A stretch of 64,000 nucleotides of DNA from contig CAXYDR010000003.1 of the NCBI GenBank assembly GCA_964276095.1, positions 310,001-374,000 on the forward strand, given 5' to 3'. Below the pieces are notes generated by a model. It searched no databases. It saw nothing but the letters and a program-made list of their open reading frames with translations, and was not told where the DNA came from. The stretch is from GCA-2733415 sp964276095. Its GTDB lineage: Bacteria; Bacteroidota; Bacteroidia; Flavobacteriales; Flavobacteriaceae. Shown piece after piece: positions 1-7,460 of the stretch. The stretch's first letter is position 1. Each line of letters starts with the position of its first letter. The translations under genes were made by a program, and so were the position numbers.

Positions 1-1261
1 CATTACAGTTTGGACGAACGAAAAAGAAGGTATTCTTGAAAATACGGATGTATTAGTTAGAGATGGTAAAATCAAAAAAATAGGGGAAAATCTTAGTAGT
101 AATAATGCTACTGTTATTGATGGTACTGGGAAACATCTAACTGCAGGGATTGTTGATGAGCATTCACATATTGCAACCTCATCGGTAAATGAAGGTGGAC
201 AAAATTCTTCAGCAGAAGTTACCATTGAAGATGTTGTAAAATCAAACGATATAAACATCTACAGAAATCTAGCTGGTGGAGTAACAACTATTCAGATTCT
301 GCATGGTTCTGCAAATCCTATTGGAGGACGATCGGCTCTTGTAAAACTAAAGTGGGGAGAAACTCCTGACAAAATGTTAATTCCAAATGCTCCAAAAGCA
401 ATCAAGTTTGCATTAGGAGAAAATGTTAAACAAAGTAACTGGGAAAGTTATTCACGATTTCCTCAAACACGAATGGGAGTAGAACAAGTATATATCGACT
501 ATTTTACCCGTGCTAAGGAATATGATGCTAAAAAGAAAAGTGGTGTTCCATATAGGAAAGATGATGAATTGGAAACTATTGCTGAGATACTAAATAAAGA
601 ACGTTTTATTACTTGTCACTCGTACATTCAAAGTGAAATTAATATGTTGATGAAAGTAGCTGATAAATTCAATTTTAACATCAATACATTTACGCATATT
701 CTAGAAGGATATAAAGTAGCTGATAAAATGAAAGAACACGGAGTTGGCGCATCTACTTTTAGTGATTGGTGGGCATACAAATATGAAGTAAATGATGCCA
801 TACCTTATAACGGAGCTATTTTACATAAGCAAGGTATTACTGTAGCATTTAACTCGGATGATGCTGAAATGAGTAGACGTTTAAATCAGGAAGCTGCTAA
901 AGCGGTAAAATATGGTGGTGTTTCAGAAGAGGAGGCTTGGAAATTTGTAACCTTAAACCCTGCGAAACTTTTACATTTAGACAAATCAATTGGAAGTATT
1001 AAAATAGGTAAAGATGCCGATATTGTACTTTGGAATGACAATCCTTTATCTATATATGCAAAAGCTGAAAAAACAATTATTGAAGGAGTTGTTTATTTTG
1101 ATCTTGCACGTGATTTAAAAAGTCGTGAGAACATCAAAAAAGAACGCAACACTTTAATTAATTTAATGCTTGATTATAAAAATAAAGGAGGAGAAACTCA
1201 ATCTCCTAAGAAAAACAAAAGACCACATATACATTGTGATTTCGAAGGAGATTACCAATAA
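1..1261 (+). CDS. Amidohydrolase family protein, 5'-truncated by the window edge
   Basis: This is the C-terminal 419 or so codons of an imidazolonepropionase-like amidohydrolase; the reading frame is open from base 2, so the true start lies outside the window. An HxH metal motif in the context DEHSH is encoded at 155-169, followed downstream by HSY, a THIL histidine and an NSDDAE aspartate, the order of metal ligands and catalytic residues expected for the amidohydrolase superfamily TIM barrel. The end carries the composite beta domain with GKDADIVLWNDNPLS. The protein finishes with a polar tail containing HIHC. The next gene, 36 bp downstream on the same strand, is a second amidohydrolase-like protein with a signal peptide, so the pair is probably co-transcribed and envelope-located. 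The substrate cannot be inferred. Confidence 0.88.
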   Translation, partial: ITVWTNEKEGILENTDVLVRDGKIKKIGENLSSNNATVIDGTGKHLTAGIVDEHSHIATSSVNEGGQNSSAEVTIEDVVKSNDINIYRNLAGGVTTIQILHGSANPIGGRSALVKLKWGETPDKMLIPNAPKAIKFALGENVKQSNWESYSRFPQTRMGVEQVYIDYFTRAKEYDAKKKSGVPYRKDDELETIAEILNKERFITCHSYIQSEINMLMKVADKFNFNINTFTHILEGYKVADKMKEHGVGASTFSDWWAYKYEVNDAIPYNGAILHKQGITVAFNSDDAEMSRRLNQEAAKAVKYGGVSEEEAWKFVTLNPAKLLHLDKSIGSIKIGKDADIVLWNDNPLSIYAKAEKTIIEGVVYFDLARDLKSRENIKKERNTLINLMLDYKNKGGETQSPKKNKRPHIHCDFEGDYQ

Positions 1262-1297
1262 TATTCAATTTTTTCAAATAACATTAGTTCATCACTT

Positions 1298-2575
1298 ATG
1301 AAAAACATAATATATATAACACTACTTATTTGCTCATTGGGGTTTTCTCAACAGACACCAGGTAAGAAGCAATCTAAACCTATTACAATCGTTGGAGCAA
1401 CTGCACATATTGGTAACGGGACTGTAATAAAAAACTCATTGCTTATTTTTGAAAATAGCAAACTTACTGTTGTTACAAATGCTACAACAAGTAAAATCCC
1501 ATATAAAGGGACTATTATAAAAGCTGATGGAAAACATGTTTACCCAGGTTTTATTGCACCAAATACTACTTTAGGACTTGTAGAAATTGATGCTGTTCGT
1601 GCTTCAAATGACCAAAGAGAACTTGGTACTTACAATCCGCATATAAGAAGTATTATTGCATACAATACTGAATCAAAAGTTACTGAAAGCATGCGTCCTA
1701 ATGGAGTACTTCAAGGGCAAATTACACCCAGAGGAGGACGAATTTCCGGAAGCTCATCTGTTGTTCAATTTGATGCTTGGAATTGGGAAGATGCCGTAAT
1801 TAAAGAAGATGACGCAATTCATATTAATTGGCCTCGAACATTCAATCGTTCTGGTTGGTGGGCTGCTCCAGGCCCAACTGTTCCAAATAAAAAATACACC
1901 GAGCAAGTAACTGAATTAATTAATTTCTTTAAAAAATCAAAATTTAATAATTCTCAAACAACTCATTTAGTTTTTGATAGCATGGAGCCTGTATTCAATA
2001 AAACTAAAAAAGTGTTTATTCATGTTAGTGATGAAAAACAAATTATTGACGCTGTGGATTTTGGACTTAAACAAAAGGTAAATTTGGTTCTTGTTGGGGC
2101 TTATGAAGCGTACAAAACAATAGATTTACTAAAAAAACACAATATCCCAGTTATATTACAACGCGTACACAGTACTCCTGATAATGATGATGATGATTAT
2201 GATATGCCATATAAGCTAGCAACTATTTTATCGGATGCTGGTATATTAGTAGGTTTAAACACCAGTGGTAGTATGGAACGTATGAACACAAGAAACTTAC
2301 CTTTTTATGCAGGCACCTGTGTCGCCTATGGACTTGACAAAGAAAAAGCAGTGCAGTTAATTTCTTTAAATACTGCAACTATTTTAGGTATCGATAATTT
2401 TACAGGAAGTTTAGAAGTTGGTAAAGATGCTACTTTATTTATTTCAGAAGGTGATGCATTGGACATGAGAACAAATAAACTTTCTCATGCTTTTATTCAA
2501 GGACGTACTATTAGTTTAGAAACGCACCAAACTGAATTATACGATCGTTATACCGAGAAGTACAAAACGAATTAA
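1298..2575 (+). CDS. Amidohydrolase-like secreted protein with degenerate metal site
   Basis: 425 residues. A signal peptide (about residues 1-18, ending GFSQQ) predicts export to the periplasm. The fold is recognisable from the N-terminal beta-sandwich strand (IVGATAHIGNGTVI), the YPGFIAP turn and a C-terminal GSLEVGKDATLFISEGD motif, all typical of amidohydrolases. At the position of the usual PGxIDxHxH the sequence reads YPGFIAPNTTLGL, so both metal-binding histidines are missing, and the late aspartate region (GLNTSGSMERM) also lacks the acid. It is therefore probably catalytically inactive. It follows the intact amidohydrolase by 36 bp, suggesting a paralogous pair in one operon, perhaps acting as a heteromer. 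The assignment to the family is firm; the role is unknown. Confidence 0.85.
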   Translation: MKNIIYITLLICSLGFSQQTPGKKQSKPITIVGATAHIGNGTVIKNSLLIFENSKLTVVTNATTSKIPYKGTIIKADGKHVYPGFIAPNTTLGLVEIDAVRASNDQRELGTYNPHIRSIIAYNTESKVTESMRPNGVLQGQITPRGGRISGSSSVVQFDAWNWEDAVIKEDDAIHINWPRTFNRSGWWAAPGPTVPNKKYTEQVTELINFFKKSKFNNSQTTHLVFDSMEPVFNKTKKVFIHVSDEKQIIDAVDFGLKQKVNLVLVGAYEAYKTIDLLKKHNIPVILQRVHSTPDNDDDDYDMPYKLATILSDAGILVGLNTSGSMERMNTRNLPFYAGTCVAYGLDKEKAVQLISLNTATILGIDNFTGSLEVGKDATLFISEGDALDMRTNKLSHAFIQGRTISLETHQTELYDRYTEKYKTN

Positions 2576-2594
2576 TATTCAAAATTAATAACAT

Positions 2595-2633
2595 AAAAAA
2601 GTCGGTTAAACTAGTATGTTTAACCGACTTTTT
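2595..2633. terminator. Bidirectional intrinsic terminator
   Basis: A run of A, a 10-bp GC-containing stem (GTCGGTTAAA / TTTAACCGAC), an 8-nt loop and a run of T. It is flanked by A on one side and T on the other, so it can act for the amidohydrolase operon (+) and for the convergent gene ending at 2650 (-). Confidence 0.85.
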
Positions 2634-2649
2634 CATGTTGTTCTATATA

Positions 2650-3435
2650 CTATTTTTCTCCAATTACACCATCTACAGGCTTTACAAAATTTGATGGTTC
2701 AATCATTTTTTCGGAAACATGAATGTTTTCAAATTCAGCACTATTACTTGGAGTTTTAGGGAAATTATTTTCTGAATCATACCATTGTAATTTCGTTGGT
2801 AACACTAATCCATTTACTTTTTCCCAATTGGTATATTTGATGTAATGAATTTCTGTACTTGGTTTATCATCACCATAAGTAACAGTATATCCTAACCATG
2901 TCATTTGAAGTGTTGTTTTATCAAAATACACAAAGTAATTATCATCAGGAGAATCACCTACATTACTACCATAAGTTATTTTATATCCAGTATACGTTTT
3001 ATTCTCAAAATGTAAATCAGCTACTTTTGAATACGTAATTCCAGGGTCACCTAATACAAATGGCATTGCATAAAAGTAAAAATATAGATTATGATAAAAG
3101 CGTGCTCTTTCAATAGGGAATTTTCCTTCAGCATTCATCCAAACATCATTACCATCAAACCCGATGGTAAATTTTGAAGAACTAATTAATGTTTTACGAG
3201 ATTTTAAATCTACTAAATGAGTTTCTGTTGCTCCACCTTGTTTTAACAAATCAAATGACAATTGATTCATTGTATCCCAACGTTCATAGGTTCCATGAGC
3301 TGCGAACATACTATTTAATTTATCTGGAAATCGTTCTACTATACTTTCAGTAGAAGCTTTACTTATTTCATTAGCTGATTGAGAAAACCCATAAAAACTA
3401 ATTAACATTATTGCAATGGCACTAAACTTTTTCAT
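2650..3435 (-). CDS. Secreted DUF6503-like protein
   Basis: 261 residues with a clear signal peptide (MKKFSAIAIMLISFYGFSQS), so periplasmic or outer-membrane associated. The body is rich in beta-strand patterns, with alternating aromatic residues (FYHNLYFYFYAMPFVLGDPG) and repeated Y-K-I-TYG strands, resembling the half-barrel fold of the LolA/LolB type. I associate the family with DUF6503 from memory; it has no assigned function. It lies 82 bp downstream of the DUF4407 gene on the same strand and may share its transcript. No catalytic motif is visible. Confidence 0.7.
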   Translation of the reverse strand: MKKFSAIAIMLISFYGFSQSANEISKASTESIVERFPDKLNSMFAAHGTYERWDTMNQLSFDLLKQGGATETHLVDLKSRKTLISSSKFTIGFDGNDVWMNAEGKFPIERARFYHNLYFYFYAMPFVLGDPGITYSKVADLHFENKTYTGYKITYGSNVGDSPDDNYFVYFDKTTLQMTWLGYTVTYGDDKPSTEIHYIKYTNWEKVNGLVLPTKLQWYDSENNFPKTPSNSAEFENIHVSEKMIEPSNFVKPVDGVIGEK

Positions 3436-3517
3436 TTCTTATATCTATTTGATATAAGTTGTCTGTCATATTTCAACATCCTTACATTTAGTTCATTATT
3501 TATTATTATTTGATAAT

Positions 3518-4621
3518 TTATATGGTTACATTTTTCTGGTTTTCATATAGCACATCTGCTTGTAAGCGAATTAATTCTTCTGCTTTTTTCTTTTTGTATT
3601 GATATGATTCTTCTGACTCTTGAATATCAGAATACACCTTATTACTTAAAGTTGTATTGGTTTTAAGGTTCTGCTGCCTTTCATAAATTTGTTGTTGCAT
3701 CCATATTTTAATTTCCGACTCTTGATTTTCTAATTTAAAATCATATTCACTTTTCTGAGCCAGTAGTTTTGCAAGTATCGGAGATGTCTCTATTGCTAAA
3801 AACAATATAAATATAAAGAAGGATGGCAACCAAGGTAGTTTTCCTAAAGCAGTTACACGAGCCATTAATCCATCAAACCCGTCAATAATTGGTTGCGTGG
3901 TCAGCAATTGAGCTTCATAGGTTGTATTGAGTGCTGCAATTTCGTTTTCAATGGCTGAAACTTTTCCTTTGTTAGTTGTTTTCAATTGTTGTAATTCCAA
4001 TAACTTGGCATCATGCTTCTCACGTTTCTCTTTATATACTGGGCCTTTACCTAACAATTTAGTTCCTTGCCTCCCTTCTGCTTCTGCTATATAGGTGCTG
4101 TATAAACCATTTACTTCCGCTTCTTTTACAGAAACCTCTTTTTTTAAACTTTCAATTTGAGAAGTAAACTCAGTTATTTTTGGAGTATACTGCAAAGCTA
4201 TCTGATCTTTATTATTGAGCGTCATTGTGTTTTTTTCTTCTAAGAGTACTTGATTAATCTCTTTTTCAAATATTTTCAATTCCAATGGTTTTGAAATTAC
4301 CACAGCAATAATCATCGCCAATATAATTCTAGGTGAAACCTGTAGTAGCTCTTGGGTGAATTTATCTCTTTTCTTAATAGTTGAAACGATAAATCGATCT
4401 AGATTAAATATTAAGAGTCCCCAAACTAACCCAAATCCAATTGATATTATGAGATTATCAAAAACAGTATATAACGCGTAACTAGCGGCAATAAAAGCCA
4501 TTACCGCTGTAAAAAAAACGGTAGCGCCAATACCTGCGTATTTTGTTTGTTCTCCTTTTGAACAGTTATTCAAAAGATCGTTATCTGCTCCTGAGCAGAC
4601 AATAAAGAATTGTTTTAACAT
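3518..4621 (-). CDS. DUF4407 domain membrane protein
   Basis: 367 residues. The N-terminus (FFIVCSGADNDLLNNC, then a KYAGIGATVFFTAVMAFIAA helix) matches the DUF4407 family. Two adjacent transmembrane helices lie at about 28-75, a third near 95-112, and a fourth near 260-282. Between the third and fourth is a long charged region (about 115-255) with coiled-coil character, and another charged helical tail follows the last membrane helix. Function is not known; the architecture suggests an inner-membrane protein with a large extramembrane coiled-coil. It is the first gene of a probable two-gene minus-strand unit and is divergent from the SpoU methyltransferase gene. Confidence 0.8.
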   Translation of the reverse strand: MLKQFFIVCSGADNDLLNNCSKGEQTKYAGIGATVFFTAVMAFIAASYALYTVFDNLIISIGFGLVWGLLIFNLDRFIVSTIKKRDKFTQELLQVSPRIILAMIIAVVISKPLELKIFEKEINQVLLEEKNTMTLNNKDQIALQYTPKITEFTSQIESLKKEVSVKEAEVNGLYSTYIAEAEGRQGTKLLGKGPVYKEKREKHDAKLLELQQLKTTNKGKVSAIENEIAALNTTYEAQLLTTQPIIDGFDGLMARVTALGKLPWLPSFFIFILFLAIETSPILAKLLAQKSEYDFKLENQESEIKIWMQQQIYERQQNLKTNTTLSNKVYSDIQESEESYQYKKKKAEELIRLQADVLYENQKNVTI

Positions 4622-4781
4622 GATGAGTGTTATTTTGATTGATGATTATGATGATGTTTTAATACTCTATTAGAACGCAGAGTGTAGTAATTTGTTACAT
4701 AAAAAGAGAGTTATTTTCGTGATTAATTTATTATCTCCATTTAATGGGTTAGCTGAATCAACATAAGTCTACTTTACTTTA

Positions 4782-4789
4782 TATATTTG
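4782..4789 (+). promoter_or_regulatory. -7 box TATATTTG of the SpoU methyltransferase gene
   Basis: A perfect match to the Bacteroidota -7 consensus TAnnTTTG. It ends only 4 nt before the ATG at 4794, so transcription would begin at or next to the start codon and the mRNA would be leaderless or nearly so. No convincing -33 TTG is visible. Confidence 0.55.
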
Positions 4790-4793
4790 CCCT

Positions 4794-5588
4794 ATGCAAT
4801 ATATTAGTAGTACACAAAACGCACTGGTTAAAAAAGTGCTGCAATTACAAGAGAAATCAAGGCTTCGTAAAAAAGAAGGTTTGTTTACTGTAGAAGGGAT
4901 TAGAGAGTTAGAGCTCGCTTTAAAAGGAGGGTATCAATTAGATACTGTTTTCATTTATGAAGATTTAGTTTCAGAAAGTGAAATTACAGCGTTAACTAAT
5001 CAACAAGTTAACTTAATTGGAGTTTCTAAAGAAGTACACCAAAAGATAGCATACAGAAGTTCTACGGAAGGTGTTGTTGCTATTGTAAAAACGAAATCAA
5101 ATTCTTTAGACTCAATTGTTTTTAATACAAATGCACCTTTGGTTCTAATTGCAGAAGCTCCTGAAAAACCAGGAAACATTGGCGCTATTTTACGTACTGC
5201 AGATGCTGCTAATGTAGATGCCATATTTATAGCAAACCCAAAAACCGATTTATACAATCCCAACATTATTCGTTCAAGTGTAGGTTGTGTGTTTACCAAT
5301 CAAATTGCAACGGGGTCTACAGAAGAAATCATTACTTTTTTAGCAGCTAAAAATATAAATATTTATGCGGCTACTTTACAGAATTCAAACGAATATCACA
5401 AAGAAGACTATACAGAAGCTTCGGCAATTGTGGTAGGAACTGAAGCTACAGGATTAAGTGAAGAATGGCGAAATGCTGCCAAACAAAACATCATTATCCC
5501 TATGCAAGGACAAATAGATTCTATGAATGTATCAGTTGCTGCTGGAATTTTGATTTTTGAAGCAAAACGACAACGTGATTTTAATTAA
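4794..5588 (+). CDS. TrmH/SpoU family RNA 2'-O-methyltransferase
   Basis: 264 residues, normal length for the family. The N-terminal substrate-binding domain (residues 1-105, beginning with YISSTQNALVKKVLQL and the LFTVEGIRELELAL segment) precedes a SPOUT domain. Motif 1 is NIGAILRTADA with Asn128 and Arg134, motif 2 is VVGTEATGLSEEW, and motif 3 is the SMNVSVAAGILIFEAKRQR knot region binding S-adenosylmethionine. The protein would methylate the 2'-hydroxyl of a ribose in rRNA or tRNA; the family is closest to RlmB/TsnR-like enzymes, but the target site cannot be read from sequence. It is followed at once by a repeat-flanked four-helix-bundle gene. Confidence 0.9.
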   Translation: MQYISSTQNALVKKVLQLQEKSRLRKKEGLFTVEGIRELELALKGGYQLDTVFIYEDLVSESEITALTNQQVNLIGVSKEVHQKIAYRSSTEGVVAIVKTKSNSLDSIVFNTNAPLVLIAEAPEKPGNIGAILRTADAANVDAIFIANPKTDLYNPNIIRSSVGCVFTNQIATGSTEEIITFLAAKNINIYAATLQNSNEYHKEDYTEASAIVVGTEATGLSEEWRNAAKQNIIIPMQGQIDSMNVSVAAGILIFEAKRQRDFN

Positions 5589-5607
5589 TAATGAATGATT
5601 AATGATG
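5584..5607 (+). repeat. Left arm of imperfect inverted repeat around the four-helix-bundle gene
   Basis: This 24-bp AT-rich segment, overlapping the methyltransferase stop codon, matches the reverse complement of 6001-6024 at 19 of 24 positions. The two arms bracket the gene at 5633-5977. Confidence 0.55.
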
Positions 5608-5632
5608 TACAATTGTTAAATAGTAATTTGAC

Positions 5633-5977
5633 ATGAAAGAAAACATAATCGCCACTAAAACATATAGTTTTGCAGTTAAAATAGTACTACTAAGCAAAAA
5701 ACTAGTTTCGAAAAATGAATATGTTTTATCAAAACAAATTCTAAAATCGGGGACTTCTATTGGTGCAAATGTAGAAGAAGCCATTAGAGGAATTTCTAAA
5801 AAAGATTTTAGAGCTAAAATGTCTATTTCATATAAGGAAGCTAGAGAAACAAATTATTGGCTTAGAATTCTTAAAGATACTGATTATATTACTGTAGAAG
5901 AATTTGATTTATTAAATAATGACCTTACCAGTATTTTAAAAATACTCTACAAAATAATAGATTCCTCAAAAGAGTAA
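5633..5977 (+). CDS. Four helix bundle protein (23S rRNA intervening-sequence type)
   Basis: 114 residues, the standard size for the family. Recognised from AVKIVLLSKKLVSKNEYVLSKQ, the LKSGTSIGANVEEA motif, the SKKDFRAKMSISYKEARETNYWLRIL segment and the C-terminal LNNDLTSILKILYKIID helix. Members were first found as ORFs inside 23S rRNA intervening sequences and also occur free in Bacteroidota genomes; they form pentameric four-helix bundles and their function is unresolved. Here the gene sits between unrelated housekeeping genes and is bracketed by an imperfect inverted repeat, which suggests it arrived as a small cassette. No transposase is nearby. Confidence 0.9.
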   Translation: MKENIIATKTYSFAVKIVLLSKKLVSKNEYVLSKQILKSGTSIGANVEEAIRGISKKDFRAKMSISYKEARETNYWLRILKDTDYITVEEFDLLNNDLTSILKILYKIIDSSKE

Positions 5978-6000
5978 TTATATTAAAATTGTTACTTACT

Positions 6001-6024
6001 CATCACTAATTACACATTACTAAT
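6001..6024 (-). repeat. Right arm of imperfect inverted repeat around the four-helix-bundle gene
   Basis: Reverse complement matches 5584-5607 at 19 of 24 positions. It lies 22 bp upstream of the M48 protease start, so the cassette fills almost the whole interval between the two flanking genes. Confidence 0.55.
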
Positions 6025-6045
6025 TGTTAATTCTTAATTAAACAC

Positions 6046-7278
6046 ATGACTGCACAAACTATATTTTACCTAATCATCGGAATTTTAGTATTCGACTTTA
6101 TTCTCGATAAGTTTTTAGACTCTCTAAATGCAAAACATTACAACGACGAACTTCCTACGGAACTACAAGATGTTTATGATGGGGAGGAATATAAAAAATC
6201 CCAAGCGTATAAACTGACAAACAATAAGTTTGGAAACATCTCATCATTATTTTCTATACTACTTACTTTAGGATTCCTATTTTTTGATGGCTTCAAAATA
6301 GTAGATGATTATGCAAGGACATTTACAGATAACAACATCTTAGTCGCATTGATTTTCTTTGGAGTAATTATGATAGGTTCGGATATTATTACCACTCCTT
6401 TTTCTTACTACCATACTTTTGTTATAGAAGAAAAATTTGGCTTTAATAAGTCTACTAAAAAACTTTTTTTTATTGACAAAATTAAAGGTTGGTTAATGAG
6501 TGCAGTACTTGGTGGTGGAATATTATCTTTAATCATTTGGTTTTATGAATTCGCTGGTAGTGATTTTTGGATACACGCTTGGGCTTTAGTAGCCATTTTT
6601 AGCCTATTCATGAATATGTTTTATGCAAAACTGATTGTACCACTATTCAATAAACAAACTCCTTTAGAAGAAGGTTCTTTGAGAGATAAAATCGCTGCTT
6701 ATGCTGAGAAAGCAGGTTTCCAATTAGACAATGTTTTCGTAATTGATGGATCCAAAAGAAGCACTAAAGCCAATGCATATTTTTCTGGCTTTGGGAGTCA
6801 GAAAAGAATTACACTTTTTGACACTTTAATAAACGATCTAGAAGAAAATGAAATAGTTGCTGTGTTAGCACATGAAGTAGGTCACTACAAGCGAAAACAC
6901 ATCATTTACAATCTATTCTTATCAACGGCGCTAACCGGATTCACACTGTGGTTATTATCGTTATTTATTGCTAGTCCCGTTTTATCAGAAGCTTTAGGTG
7001 TACAAATTCCATCATTTCATATTGGTATGATTGCTTTCGGGTTATTATACAGTCCTATTTCACAAATTACAGGATTATTTATGAATAGTTTGTCACGTAA
7101 ATTTGAATATCAAGCTGATAATTATGCTAAAGAAACACACAATTCAGATGATTTAATAAGCTCTTTAAAAAAATTATCTAAGAATAGCTTAAGTAACCTT
7201 ACACCGCATTCTGCTTATGTTTGGTTTCATTATTCACACCCAAGTTTACTACAACGAATTGTAAATTTGAAAAAATAA
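6046..7278 (+). CDS. M48 family integral membrane metalloprotease (Ste24-like)
   Basis: 410 residues, the size of CAAX prenyl protease 1 homologues. The zinc motif HEVGH is at residues 276-280 in the context VAVLAHEVGHYKRKH, and the third ligand is the glutamate of EYQAD in the SRKFEYQADNYA segment. There are several transmembrane helices: one at the N-terminus (about 4-20), a pair near 64-80 and 98-115, further helices near 150-168 and 176-200, and two after the active site. The middle segment SKRSTKANAYFSGFG is typical of the family. It would cleave substrates at the cytoplasmic membrane, probably in protein quality control. It is followed by the trp leader. Confidence 0.92.
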   Translation: MTAQTIFYLIIGILVFDFILDKFLDSLNAKHYNDELPTELQDVYDGEEYKKSQAYKLTNNKFGNISSLFSILLTLGFLFFDGFKIVDDYARTFTDNNILVALIFFGVIMIGSDIITTPFSYYHTFVIEEKFGFNKSTKKLFFIDKIKGWLMSAVLGGGILSLIIWFYEFAGSDFWIHAWALVAIFSLFMNMFYAKLIVPLFNKQTPLEEGSLRDKIAAYAEKAGFQLDNVFVIDGSKRSTKANAYFSGFGSQKRITLFDTLINDLEENEIVAVLAHEVGHYKRKHIIYNLFLSTALTGFTLWLLSLFIASPVLSEALGVQIPSFHIGMIAFGLLYSPISQITGLFMNSLSRKFEYQADNYAKETHNSDDLISSLKKLSKNSLSNLTPHSAYVWFHYSHPSLLQRIVNLKK

Positions 7279-7311
7279 TTTGTTTTTGAATGTTTTTTTT
7301 ACATAAATTTG
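7279..7311 (+). promoter_or_regulatory. trp operon promoter
   Basis: TTTG at 7279-7282, a 21-bp spacer and TAAATTTG at 7304-7311 fit the Bacteroidota -33/-7 consensus (TTTG ... TAnnTTTG). Transcription would start about 7316-7319, leaving almost no untranslated sequence before the leader-peptide ATG at 7320. Confidence 0.7.
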
Positions 7312-7319
7312 TACCCAAG

Positions 7320-7388
7320 ATGAATACAATTACAACAAATAACACAAACTGGTGGTGGTTCCGATTTAACTCAATAATCGTGAACTAA
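7320..7388 (+). CDS. trpL: trp operon leader peptide (three tandem Trp codons)
   Basis: A 22-codon ORF reading MNTITTNNTNWWWFRFNSIIVN and then TAA. Three consecutive tryptophan codons lie at 7350-7358. It is placed just after a consensus promoter and 26 nt before an intrinsic terminator, ahead of trpE, which is the arrangement of classical ribosome-mediated attenuation. When charged tRNA-Trp is scarce the ribosome would stall at the WWW codons and prevent terminator folding. The peptide has no expected function itself. It was found by translating the region, not by homology. Confidence 0.85.
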   Translation: MNTITTNNTNWWWFRFNSIIVN

Positions 7389-7413
7389 GTATCCTGTTTA
7401 TATAACTCATAAC

Positions 7414-7445
7414 AAAGGCTTACCGTTTTCGGTAAGCCTTTTTTT
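7414..7445 (+). terminator. trp attenuator (intrinsic terminator before trpE)
   Basis: Stem AAAGGCTTACCG / CGGTAAGCCTTT with a TTTT loop, followed by a U-run, ending 16 nt before trpE. The segment GTATCCT at 7389-7395, directly after the leader stop codon, can pair imperfectly with AGGCTTAC of the 5' arm and is a candidate antiterminator strand. The pairing is short, so that part is tentative. Confidence 0.85.
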
Positions 7446-7460
7446 ATACACAAAATCGAA

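Noticed and set aside
2190..2205. GATGATGAT run in the second amidohydrolase gene as a microsatellite
   Set aside because: It encodes a short aspartate tract in a conserved reading frame and is too short to be a contingency locus.
5000..5299. 99-codon minus-strand ORF inside the SpoU methyltransferase gene
   Set aside because: It lies wholly antisense to a well-supported gene and shows no family motif; it is a codon-bias shadow.
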